Source of the DNA: Pleurodeles waltl
Lineage: Eukaryota > Chordata > Amphibia > Caudata > Salamandridae
Assembly: GCF_031143425.1 (NCBI RefSeq)
Contig: NC_090450.1
Coordinates: 169,563,486 to 169,627,485 of the forward strand
Direction of reading: 5' to 3'
DNA: 64,000 bases
A program made the translations under genes and the position numbers. Under the pieces are notes generated by a model that saw nothing but the letters and a program-made list of their open reading frames with translations, made no database searches and was not told the DNA's origin. Shown here in pieces: positions 33,311 to 44,632 of the stretch. Each line of letters opens with the position of its first letter. Position 1 is the stretch's first letter.

Positions 33311-35975
33311 TGTTCGAAATTAGTTTGTTGGTTTTCAGAGGTATTCATGCACTGTCCAAGCAGGAACCACAGTCCTAGTCAGAGTAAGTCAGTTACACAT
33401 CACAAATGAACCTGTGCTTACCCTCTGAGAGCTTGGCACAGAGCAGTCAGGCTTAACGTAAGAGGCAATGGGTAAAGTATTTGTGCAACACTTCAAACAG
33501 TAACACAGTGAAAACAGCACCAAAAAGACTCCACATCAAATCAGAAAACTAGATTCTATTTTTATAAATAAAAGAAGACCAAAACAACAAAAATCCAATA
33601 AGCAGAAGGTAAGATAGGATTTTTTAAAGAATAAATGTGAAATTTGCACCTAGAAGCAATAAGCGCCTATTGGGAAATCTGGTCATGCTGGACTGGGACA
33701 AAGTCAAGAGTTTAGGCAACCTGCGATGACCTCCAGGCCAGCTAAAGGACCCAGGAAGGCTCATGGAGGAAACATGCTGTAATATTTATCACACCATAAG
33801 ATGCATCAATGATCTCTACGTAGTTAGGGTGTTGCGCTAGATTTCTCCACACAACTGCAGCAATGCATCAGTTCCATTGAGCGAAGCACTGGTTCCGAGT
33901 GTGGAGGTTCCAAATGTGGTGCACCCTGCTAATCCATGCTGCAGGGGGCTATGCGTCGAACTTCTCCATGCAGTAGCAGCGATGCATTGGTTCCGAAGCT
34001 TTGGTTCCAGAGGCAATACTGCGGTTCCGAGTGTGATGCACCAGGTTTTTGCCACGCAGTGATGAAGATGCACCAGTTCTGATGGTGATGCATGGGTTCT
34101 GGTAGTTGCAGCACCTTATACTCACTTTCAAGTGCCCTGGACTGGGGTGGCACCACTTGGCAGAGCAAGACTTGCAGGAAGCAAAGTCCAGGTGCTGTTT
34201 GTAGATAGAAGAGAAGTTTTTGATGTCTCTGAAACTTCAGAACGTGAAGGCAAGCCAACAAGCCGTTGGAGTCGCTCTGGGTTCAAGTGAGATGGGTCTA
34301 GTCCTTTCTCAGGAGGACAGAGGGCAGCAGGGCAGCACAGCAAAAAAACAGATCTTCCAGAACAGCAGTCCAGAGTTGCAGTTCTTGTATCAGCACAACA
34401 GTCCTTCTTCCTGGCAGAGTTCTTCACAGGGGAAGTAGTGTACTGATTTGTTAGGGCCGGAATTCCAGTACTTATACCCAGTTGCCCCTTTGAAGTGGGG
34501 GTACCTTCAAAAAAGGGTCTTTAAAGTACACTAAGGTCCATTCTTCCTGCCCTGGCTCCAGACTCACTATGGGGGGTTATGTAGCACTTTGTGTTGAAGC
34601 AGGACACTGCATATTCAGATGTAAGTGTCAGCTTCTTCCTCCCATTCTGCCCAGGGTGGGCCATCAGGATGTTGATGGTCTATCAGTCACACTAAAGCTC
34701 CCTTTGTGTGTGGCTGTCTGGAGAGAATACACAACGACCATCTGTCACCCAGCCCAGACATGTATTGGAGACAGGCTGTAGGCACACAGGGCTAAGAGCA
34801 GGAAAATGCCAACTTTCTAAAGGTAGCATTTTCAAAATTGTCACAATAAATCTGACTTTAACAGTAAGTATGGTTTATTATTACAATTCCATAAGCACTA
34901 AAGATGAAATATATGCTAATTCTGAACTAGGAATTACAGCTTATTAAATGTAATAAAGACTCCCCAATATTAAGCTATGAGAGGGGTAGGCCTCACAGTA
35001 GTGAAAAACAAATTTGGGGGGTTTTCACTATCAGGACAGGTAAAAGTTAAAGGCATATGTCCTGCCTTTTAATTGCATAACCCCTGCCATATGGGCTACC
35101 TAGAGCCTACCTTGGCGGTGACTTATCTTTAATAAAAAAAAGGGGAGGTTAAGGCTTAGCAAGACATTTTAAATGCCAAATGGACATGGCAGGGTACCTG
35201 CACATACAGTATCTGAAATGGAAGGTCTGAGACATGTTTAAGGGCTACATGAGTGAGTAGCACAAGCAGTGCTGCAAGGCCCACTAGTAACATTTAATTA
35301 ACAGGCCCTGGACACATGTATGACACTCTACTAGGGATTTTAATATAATTTAGGGCATATTTACATGCCTCCATCGCACCAGAGGGTCACTTTTTGTACC
35401 GCTCCGGTGGTGCTAAGCCACATTTACAAGGTGGTGCTAAGCCACTTTTTGGGGCTTAACGCCACCTTGTAAATATGGGCCCCTCAGACGCAGGTTTCTG
35501 CGGCAGAGGGACGTGCAAAGGGTGTTGCTGTGGGTGTTCCACCGCAACACCCATTGCTTTTGACGCTGCCCCAGAATTACAAGAATTTGTAAATCTGTGG
35601 CAGCACCAAAAACTAATGCCACCCCATTAGCTTGGCGCAACGAGGATAAATACTTTTATTTTTCCTCGATTTTGCTTTTTCTATGTGTGCTGCATTCTGC
35701 CTTCCTGAACATAAATAATCATTCCTGTCAACGCACACTATGGTGCAAGGGTGCCTGCGTTGGCAGCTAAATTTAGTGCAGTGCTGCAGGAAACACGGAT
35801 GCGCCGTATTTGTGTAAATACGGCGCATCTCTGCTTTTCAGAACTATTGCAGCGAGGTGCGGCCAATTGTGTAAATATGCCCCTAAATATGAAAATGGTG
35901 TATGTACCAATCAAACCATGTTTAGGGCAGAGAGCACAAGTGCTCAGTGTCCCACGGACAACAAAAAGAAATCAG
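33311..35975 (-). mobile_element. Long LTR-like repeat (copy 3), with MITE insertion
   Basis: Reverse-oriented relative of 24395-26956. On the minus strand its 3' end is near 33311, and blocks such as 'gctgcaaggcccactagtaac' (35270-35290) match copy 2 in reverse. The 531 bp MITE at 35353-35883 interrupts it, and the LTR homology resumes after 35884 ('gagagcac..gtgctcagtgtccca'). No coding region was seen. Confidence 0.6.
35353..35883. mobile_element. MITE with GGGCATATTTACA ends and TA duplication
   Basis: The termini are GGGCATATTTACA and the reverse complement of TGTAAATATGCCCC. TA flanks both sides (35351-35352, 35884-35885). Removing the element restores continuity with copy 2 of the LTR. 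It contains hairpins such as GATGCGCCGTATTT/AAATACGGCGCATC (35797-35828). A TA duplication fits a Tc1/mariner-like source; the family is uncertain. Confidence 0.75.
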
Positions 35976-36225
35976 CAAAAACGTGAGACAAATAGGTAAA
36001 AGGTTTGGTGGAAGATAACCCTAAGGCTTTCAGGTCTAACAATGGAAAGTGAAAAAAACATAAAGGAAGGGTAATGTTTAGGAGAGGGGCAGTGGATTCA
36101 GTTTGTGATATTAGAACATTGTTAGCAAGTCTCGCATATTTTGCTGTGCTGAAGGATTGTGAATATTTGTGAGCTCTGCTTGCATCCAATAAAGTGGACT
36201 TTTTAATCAGTGGTCCCTCTCTGAA
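35976..36225 (+). repeat. Dispersed repeat, copy 1 of a pair
   Basis: Resembles 39785-39985: 'agggtaatgttta', 'tagaacattg', 'gaggattgtgaat.att.tgagct.tgcttgc' and 'agtggtccctctc' occur in the same order. The AATAAA at 36188-36193 could be a polyadenylation signal of a retroelement. The family is not identified. Confidence 0.5.
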
Positions 36226-36503
36226 GGAGTGCCCTTACGAGCAGGGCCGGCTTTTTGGTGGTGCGAGCAGTGCAGTCGAACCAGGCACGGACCTCAGGGG
36301 GACGGTGTGTTTAGCAATAACTTCGGCAACGTGCGATTTAAAAGCACCTGCTGAAAAGTTCCTTATGCGTGCAGCCCTCAAGGAACAATTAAAATGTCAA
36401 GATACCTCTTGTGATTAATGCTCCTGTTAGGGAGAGAGATGGGAGTTTTGACTCAACATAAAATACCATAGAGGGTTAATATGCCTGCTGCAAAAAACAG
36501 AAC

Positions 36504-37028
36504 TATGGGGCATATTTAAGAAAAGTGGCACTGCACATAGTGCAGCGCCACTCTTCTAGCGCCCCTTAACGCCCAAATAACACCACCATGTGTGTGTCAT
36601 ATTTGAAATACGGTGCACCATGGTGGTAGTTAGGGGGCTAGTGGCAGAATCTTTTACGCTAATCTAGCGCTTTGCAGGATTAGCATCAAAAATGTTGACA
36701 CTAATCCTGCAAAGCACCCACAGGCCCATTGTAACCAATGGAAGCCTCCTTTTAAGGCCTGCTCTGCGGTGTTAAAAGTGCTGAAAAAAAATAAGGCAAA
36801 GAAACTGACAGATTTCTTTGCATCTTTTTTTGGCCCCCCCTAATGGGGGGATGCCCCCTATGAATACATTATGCCTGGCTCAGGCATAATGTAGCGCAAA
36901 GGGTTACAAAGTGGCACAATGTATGTATGGCGCCACTTTGTAAATGTGGCAGGGGTTTTTTCGCATTCTATAACAAACATTACACTAATGTGGCATCAGA
37001 ATGGCACTAGGGGCTCTTGAATATGCCC
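36504..37028. mobile_element. MITE, GGGGCATATTTAAG type, tandem copy 1
   Basis: The left end is TATGGGGCATATTTAAGAAA and the right end 'ctcttgaatatgccc'. The inside has hairpins around 'tgcaggattagcatc..gacactaatcctgca' and 'gcctggctcaggcataatgt'. It directly abuts the second copy. Confidence 0.7.
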
Positions 37029-37029
37029 T

Positions 37030-37427
37030 TATGAAGCATATTTGAAAAAAGTGGCACTGCACCACTTTTCTTGCGCCCCTTATCACCCCCCTAATGCCAC
37101 CATGTGTGAGTCATATTTAAAATACGGTGCACCATGGTGGTAGTTAGGGGACTGGTGTCAGAATTTTTAACGTTAGTCTGGCGGTTTTCAGGATTATCAT
37201 AAAAAATGTTGATGCTACTCCTGCAAAGCACCCAGAGGCCTGTTGTAACCAATGGAAGCTTCCTTTTAATGCTTGCTCTGAGCAGGCGTTAAAAGTGCCG
37301 GAAAAAAATGACACAAAGAAATCTGTCAGATTTCTTTGTGCCATTTTTTGAACCACCCTAATGAGGGGGATGCCGCCGTTGCATACATTATGCCTATTGC
37401 AGGCATAATTTAGCGCAAAGGGTTTCA
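37030..37427. mobile_element. MITE, same family, tandem copy 2 (truncated)
   Basis: Begins TATGAAGCATATTTGAAAAA and follows copy 1 block by block to 'gcataatttagcgcaaaggg'. The last 100 bp of the family unit are missing. Confidence 0.7.
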
Positions 37428-39784
37428 ACCGCCCTGGGCGGATAGACCAGGAACTGCCCTCCCTATGTGGGGAGTCTGGGAGGGGCTACGAAGGGATGAA
37501 AAGCAGATGGCATCAGCGGCCACCTGGACATTACAATATGCATATTTCTGTGAATGAGGGTAATAATACAATTCCACAGCGCAATGCAAAGCTGACCATA
37601 CACCCTGATACGAGGCAGAGCAGCGATTGTAGCCAGTCAGGGCAGGGGGTGTTTATGTGAATATATATGTATGTTGTCACTGGAAGCAGTCTGAAATGAG
37701 ATCTCAGGATACGCAGGGGGAGAGATTGTAAGGTTAAGAGAAGAAATTTGTGGGAAAACGTCTGATTGAGAAAGAAGTACGATGCTGCTTGGGCGTAGTA
37801 CAAGCAGGGTGAAAAAGAAAGTGTTGGGGATTCAATGACTAAAGAGTAGCAAGTAGGGATTTTTAGATAAAGCGATAAGGTGGAAAGTTAAACAAGCATT
37901 GACATAGCCAATAGGTATCGCCTTTTGGATGTGAATACAGGTTTGCTATTTTTCTTTTTTAGTTATTTTTGTGCATTAGTAGGAAAGGTAAAGGGTGATG
38001 ATACGCATACATGTATATGTAATTGCAAGGCTGGTTGGTGTGGGGTGAAAGGTTACCACGGGAAAATTCAGTGAGCAGTAAATTGTGTGGAAAACCTGAA
38101 AATGTCAAAGTAATGAAGTAATACCATCACAAAATGTGCTGCATAATTTTCATTTTTCTTGCCGCATAGTTTAGTCAGACCTGTTGCATATTTCGGCTCT
38201 CCCCTACCGCATAATTCCAGTGGCCCTGCTTGAATCCACCCATTTATCGTTAGATACATTGAGCCTCGTTTAGCCCCCACGAGTGGACAGTAAGCAGTTT
38301 CTTTAGGGGGTCTTTTTGGCCCATTAATTATCTAGAATGGTGGCCAGCAGGTATATGCTCCCCGACTTTTACACATGCGTTCTGTAACGGATGAATGTAA
38401 ATTACAACTGCTTTGATTTCACAGGCAGTTGTCCTTACCTTTTGGCTTTCAATAATGAACACTTTCTCTCAGTTTCTATTTGACCACTCCCTTACAAGAA
38501 GCCATCTTCTAGGCATATGACCATCCGAGCCCGGCTTTCCGGTCAGGAGCCCTGGGAATGTTGGGACTTGTAGTGCTACGCGTCCAGCAAAAGAAACAAA
38601 TATAAAGACTCCTCTAGCAGCCCAGGGTTGGATGAGAAGATCTCCTCGCCAGCTCAGTTGACGCGAGGGTTTCATGGGGCATTTCTTCTGAGTTATACTA
38701 AATAACCATTTTGAAAAACTGAATCAAAGATGACTGTACTCTTAATTCACAAATGTTTCAACTAGTTTTTCCAACTGGGTCAAGTGATCCATAATAACAG
38801 TGCCCTTGAGTCTGACATAATGAAAATGGGGTTTAAAAACACGTGAAATCTCTTCCCTGAGAGAGCTTAGTGAGAACTTAGGGGTTTCTCGGTGCGCTGT
38901 CCCTTGAGCAGCCAGCGCCATGAGGCCCTCCTCCAGCACCTAAAGTGTTATCCGTGTGTTTCTGCCAGCAATTTTGAGCCCTAGTAAAGTAAACATACAG
39001 CACGCCCTATCCTGTGAAGAATCTAAGTTCCAGGTGACAAAATCTCAAGCAGCCCAGCACAGTTCAGAGCAGAAACAAGGAAGGTGGCCACGAGTGACCA
39101 GCTCTGGCGGACGAGCCACCCAGGAGGTCCTGGAGGCATGCAGTGCAGAGAAGGGGGCCGAAAGAGCGAAGCAAGCACTGTGGGCGTGAAGGGGCGCGCG
39201 GCGAACATCCCCAAAAGAATAAATAACAAGCATTTGAACAGCAATAGCTCTCGTGTTCGCTCGAGTTTCAGCTATTAGCGTTTTCTTGCCACAAACTGAA
39301 AATAAAAAGTAAAACAGCTGACTTAAGCAGCCGGTTCAAAGCGCTGCTGAGAGCTCGCAGAGACAGACAAAAGGAACAAGCATTTGTAATGCAAGAACAG
39401 AAAATGTGCGAGGGAGAGTAATGAATGGAATAAAGTCACACATCACTGCAGATTAAAAGTAAGTAATAGACTAGAGCCCTGTTAACAGAAACAGACTGGG
39501 GCAACTGAAGCATCCAGCGGTCTGGTCAAATGCTATTAGCCTTTGAACAAAGTAATCCCTGCACATGCTTCATAGGCACAAGTGGAAGGGTACAAGTACT
39601 AGGGCCATGCTCCAGGGGAGTGTACAACTGTGGAAAAGGTGGGACAAAGAGCAAGGATTGATCACTAGCAAGCAAGGATTTTTTAAGGACACTGAAACAA
39701 ACCAGTGAAAAAGCAGAGACCCCACAAAGAAGTATTGAAGTATATAATAAAGTATATACAAGAGGCCTCGAATGCTCATCCTAA
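37428..39784. other. Unassigned DNA
   Basis: 37690-37880 resembles 33110-33300. The rest, including a moderately GC-rich part at 38860-39260, shows no gene structure I can support. Confidence 0.4.
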
Positions 39785-39985
39785 AAAGTGAGGGCACTGA
39801 AGAGCGAGGGTAATGTTTAACAGTGCGGGGATGTGCTCAGTTCATGACAATAGAACATTGCTATAATGTCTAGTGTGTGACTAAGATTGAGGATTGTGAA
39901 TAATTATGAGCTTTGCTTGCTTCTAGTAAAGCAGCTTTTTCCACAAACCAGCATTCATCATGAGTGGTCCCTCTCCCAAGCAGAC
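39785..39985 (+). repeat. Dispersed repeat, copy 2 of a pair
   Basis: Counterpart of 35976-36225, with the same ordered blocks and the same 'gagtggtccctctcccaagcag' end. Confidence 0.5.
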
Positions 39986-40670
39986 ATTGATCTGACGGTC
40001 TGCAGCCTTCTCTCCCTAATGTCCCATTTTCAATGTGCAACATGTGTGGTATCGTGATCCCATCCCTTCAGCGATCACAGTGACATTTTGTATTTGAATG
40101 TATAGGCAAAGGTCTGTGCCATGCAGGCCTTTATACCACCATTTACTAATGTATGTAGTGAGGCATAGGGCAATTTCCCGGTCCAACAGTATTAATGATA
40201 GGGAGGTTGGCACCTCATAGTGCACAGTAGCATTGTACATTTAAGGATAGTTGAATCTGCCAAATGGCTAATGTATTGCATTGAAAGTATATGCAACCCA
40301 AAATCAGGCCACGTGAGTGACTAAAAATCTTCAGAGGCTGTATGATGAAAGTTGAAGGTGGCATAGAGCAGAGATGCATAACTGATTTAAAGGCACTCAA
40401 CAGTCTAAAGTGCATTCATTTAGCTTGGAAATTCTGAGAGTTAGTGCATTAGCTGCAACAGCACATCTGGGTAGCATTGGAAGATGACTGCTGCTCCCTG
40501 TTTCCGAGCTGTCCTATGTGCAACTTACATACTTGCTCAGAAAATGTCCAACTTAAATTGAGCAGATTTAAACTATGCAGTGTCTTAAATTCAGGAGCAT
40601 ATTTACAAGACGTTCATGCAATGAAAGGCAGCAAGCAAAGTTACTGTACTGTGTTGAGTGTAAGGGACAG
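39986..40670. other. Unassigned DNA
   Basis: No feature was recognised; only chance open frames. Confidence 0.4.
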
Positions 40671-40714
40671 AGCAGAAATGTTCCATATTTACAAAGATAT
40701 GGAACATTTCTGCT
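40671..40714. repeat. Perfect 18-bp-stem hairpin
   Basis: AGCAGAAATGTTCCATAT (40671-40688) is followed by an 8-base loop and its exact reverse complement (40697-40714). The surroundings ('catatttacaag' near 40596) hint at a MITE interior. Confidence 0.85.
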
Positions 40715-40967
40715 GTCTTTTTGCACTGATGCACTGCATATAGCCTAGCACCAATGAAGGCGCTCATGCACCATAATGCTATAGTGCCTGTATTACAGGC
40801 AGGATTGTTTCGTACAGGAAGGGGTACATTTCTGCTCAAAAACAAACCAGAGAAGCATTCACCTCTCTCTAGATGTGATGCGGAATACATCACTCATAGG
40901 AAGAAGAAAAAGCATGGAGAAATAACCATATTTCTCATCCTTATGCCTCCCTATGCTTGCCTTATGC

Positions 40968-42336
40968 TTCCCGGCGAAGGCCAACGAGAAGATCGTCAAC
41001 GCTCAGCTCACCCACCACCTCGAGGACAATTCCGTCCTGGACCCCTCCCAGTCCGGTTTCAGGCGCAACCACAACACCGAGACCGCTCTCCTCGCCGCCT
41101 CAGACGACATCAGACAGCAAATGGACAACGGCAAAACTTCAGCCCTCATCCTCCTGGACCTCTCCGCAGCCTTCGACACGGTTTGCCACCACACCCTACT
41201 AACACGCCTCCACGAAGCCGGAATACAAGAGAAAGCCCTCAACTGGATCTCCTCCTTCCTCTCCGGCAGAACCCAGAGAGTCCGACTCCCTCCCTTCCGC
41301 TCCGAAGCCACCAACATCATGTGCGGCGTACCCCAAGGCTCCTCCCTAAGCCCGACGCTGTTCAACGTCTACATGGCCCCCCTCGCACAACTGGCCCATC
41401 AGCACAACCTCAACATTCTCTCCTACGCCGACGACACCCAGCTCATCCTCTCCCTCACCAAAGACCCACACACCGCCAAAGCCAACCTCCACGAGGGAAT
41501 GAAGTCCATCGCCGAATGGATGAGAACAAACCGCCTGAAGTTGAACTCCGACAAGACGGAGGTCCTCATCCTCGGACACACCCCTTCGGCCTGGGACGAC
41601 TCCTGGTGGCCCACCGTGGTGGGACCCCCCCCAACATCAACCAACCACGCACGAAACCTGTGCTTCGTCCTCGACTCCGCCCTCACAATGTCCAAGCAGG
41701 TCAACGCTGTGTCCTCCTCCTGCTACAACACCCTCCGCATGCTCCGTAGAATCTACAAATGGATCCCGACGGAAACCAGAAAAACAGTGACCCAGGCACT
41801 AGTCAGCAGCAGACTAGACTACGGCAACGCACTCTACACAGGCATCCCAGCAAAGACATCCAACGCCTACAACACATCCAAAACACCTCTGCCCGACTGG
41901 TCCTGGACGTACCCCGCCGATGCCACATCTTCCACCACCTAAAAGACCTCCACTGGCTCCCCGTGTACAAGAGGATCACCTTCAAACTCCTCACCCACGC
42001 TCACAAGGCACTCCACAACGCCGGACCAGTCCACCTGAACAACAGACTCAACTTCTACGTCCCCTCCCGACAACTCCGCTACGCCAACCTCGCCCTCGCC
42101 ATCGTCCCCCGCTTCCAACGCAAGACCTCCGGCGGCAGATCCTTCTCCTATCTCGCAGCCAAGACCTGGAACGCCCTCCCGACCGCCCTGCGACAGACCC
42201 AGGACCTTCTCACATTCAGGAGACTCCTCAAGACGTGGCTCTTTGACCAGTAGCAGCAGCCCCCCCCCCCCCTCAGCGCCTTGAAACCCTAACGGGTACG
42301 TAGTGCGCTCTATAAATATTGTGATTGATTGATTGA
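40968..42336 (+). pseudogene. Young L2-type LINE ORF2, 5'-truncated
   Basis: GC-rich reverse transcriptase region of a non-LTR element. Visible motifs are SQSGFRRNHNTETALL, LILLDLSAAFDTVCHH (motif A Asp intact), CGVPQGSSLSPTLFNVYMAP and LSYADDTQLIL (catalytic YADD intact). The thumb and C-terminal region includes NRLKLNSDKTEVLILGH, YKWIPTETRKTV and SSRLDYGNALY. One frameshift near 41850 moves to the frame that ends LLKTWLFDQ with a TAG at 42251-42253. The 3' untranslated region has a C-run and ends in (TGAT)n. The endonuclease is absent because of 5' truncation. High motif conservation marks it as much younger than 28190-31580. Confidence 0.92.
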
Positions 42337-43970
42337 AGGATGCCCCCAGTGAGGCATAAGGATGCTTATGTTTACTAGCTGTAATAAATCTGGTAATGGG
42401 TCAAAATCCATGGTCGGATGCATGGTAAAGCCCATTAAACATGCAGCTTCAAATGTAACCTAACGCAGAGCAAGCATGTGCATTGCATTACATTTCTTTA
42501 CAAAGCCATGCAAGCTTGCAGAAATCATCTCTTGCGTGGCTTTTTAAATATTACTGAAACCTTTGTGTTGTCCTTGCATCGCCTTGTGTGACACAAGGAA
42601 AACGCAAAGGCTGGAGGGGGAGGGGGCGGGGGGGCAGATTCCTGCACTGATGACCTTGAATGATTTTATACATATTGCTTTAAATACTGTTTTCCTTTAT
42701 TTTTAATGTGGATGATATGTGAGTCGTTGCCGAAATTTTGCAGAGAAATGTTGTGTTTATATGACGTGCAACGTCCATAAAAAAAAGTCTATTTTAGATC
42801 AAAACAGGACCACGCATAGGAAAAATGGGAGGGAGTCACAGATATTATCTGTGATGTTAGTGAGCTGATGCTGGGTTAAATATTGAAAACACAAGTCACT
42901 ATCCCTCAATATTAGATGTAAGCATATTTAGAACTTTGAAAGTGTGTGCATGTGCACTGTCATTGACATGGCAGCTAAAACTGGATCGTAATTTCAAAGC
43001 TGTTCTGGAAAGTAGCCCCAAAAATACGCTTGGTCCAGGGCCCACAAAATGTCACTGCATGCAACAAACTGGCGCTTAGCCTAGCACTAAGTCTGCGCAG
43101 CTCATCATGATACAGCCCTCAGTGCGTTTTCCATTCCTGTATTTCATTCTTCTGCACTCTCCAGATATGCCTGAACCAATTCACATATCACTTTCATTTT
43201 TCTCTTTCTTTCATTTAAATACGTCCTGTAACTGTCTGTGTAAGTGCTCATGCAGCGGCAATCAATATCACCGACAATGAAAAAGTTAGCAATACATATT
43301 GCTGGATTGAGCTGATCCCGTGGTGTTATAACCATAAAATAAATACAGAATTAAAATTGAATGTTTTTCTTTGTAGTTACTTTTGCCATGGTGAAGCTTC
43401 AAACAGTAGAAACATGACACAAGCAAGCCTACCTCCTAAGTAATCCTGCTTGGGTGCACCCATAATTACAATGAAGTGAATAGACACTGCTCAAACTTGC
43501 AACATATCATCTAAAGATGTTAATGTTGTCTCTGGATACAGCGAATGTTCGTAGCTGTTTCTTCATTGATGAAGGTCCTGTTATCTATGTTTTACCTCAC
43601 AAGCTTTTAAACTTTTATGAAACGTCACCTAAAATTGTTTGAAGGCAGGTTAGCCTGGAATTTTAAGCTATTTCTGAAGATTGGTGCTGACAGACGGCTT
43701 CTATGATGGGATATCACTATATTCATGACTCACAAGGAGCAACTTGACATGCTTCCCTCAGCAAAGCTACAAGGACGTGGCCAAGAAACTAAAATGTGCT
43801 TGAATTTGAAAAACCTCCAAAACCTTATGAGAATGAGCAAAGATAGAAAGTTTGACTATCTGAAGAAGGCTTCCACAAGGGCAGTGCTTATTTTGAGCTG
43901 GTAGTTGCAGGTGGGGCTCACCCGCAATCTTTTTTTGGGGACCAATGTTTATTTTTCTTTATCAGACTTT
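42337..43970. other. Unassigned AT-rich DNA
   Basis: No repeats or coding were recognised, apart from 42351-42364, an inverted match to 40936-40949. Confidence 0.4.
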
Positions 43971-44629
43971 GGGACAGATGTACAAAGCCTTTTTGCATTT
44001 CCTGAAGGTCCAAATCGGTATTTCGAGCCGTTAAAAAATGCAAAAGAGACTTTTTTGATGTACAAAGGCCTTTAGGAAATCATAAATTGTGATTTCTACC
44101 CTGTAGAAATCGCAGTTTGCGATCCCCAGAACAGAAAATCGCAAATAGGAATTACCAATTTGCAATTCCAATTCTGATGCAAAAAGCTTTTCCTAAATGC
44201 GATTTGGGCATTTAGGAAGCGCAGTTACCACCCACTTGAAGTCGATGGTAACCATGTGTAGTTTAAAAAAAGTACTTAAAAAATGATTTTTTTAAATTGC
44301 AATTGAGCACACACTTGCCCCTTGGGAAAATGTGTGTTTTACATGTGCACCACTGTTTTTGGGATGTGCACCACTATTTTGCGCATTGCCATCCCTGGTT
44401 TTTCATTTCCCATATACGAAATCGCTATCTGGGAAGCGCAAAACCAGCCCATTGACACAAATGTAATGGGATTCCTTATTTGCGATTTCCTAATAGTGAT
44501 TTCTACAAAGTCGGATTCACTATTAGAAAATCCGTATCTCTGTACGTAGCATTTTGAATTTCCTAAATAGCGATTTCTTTGAAGTCGCTATGTAGGAAAT
44601 CCAAAATTGCACTTTTGTACATCTGGCCC
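43971..44629. mobile_element. MITE with GGGCCAGATGTAC-type ends
   Basis: The left end is GGGACAGATGTACAAA and the right end the reverse complement of GGGCCAGATGTACAAA. TTT flanks both sides (43968-43970, 44630-44632). The inside is rich in 'gcgatttc/gaaatcgc' motifs in both orientations. A partial relative starts at 48834. Confidence 0.8.
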
Positions 44630-44632
44630 TTT

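Noticed and set aside
40754..41749. 331-codon frame overlapping the young LINE
   Set aside because: It is a shifted frame of the GC-rich LINE; the 40953-41942 frame carries the reverse-transcriptase motifs.
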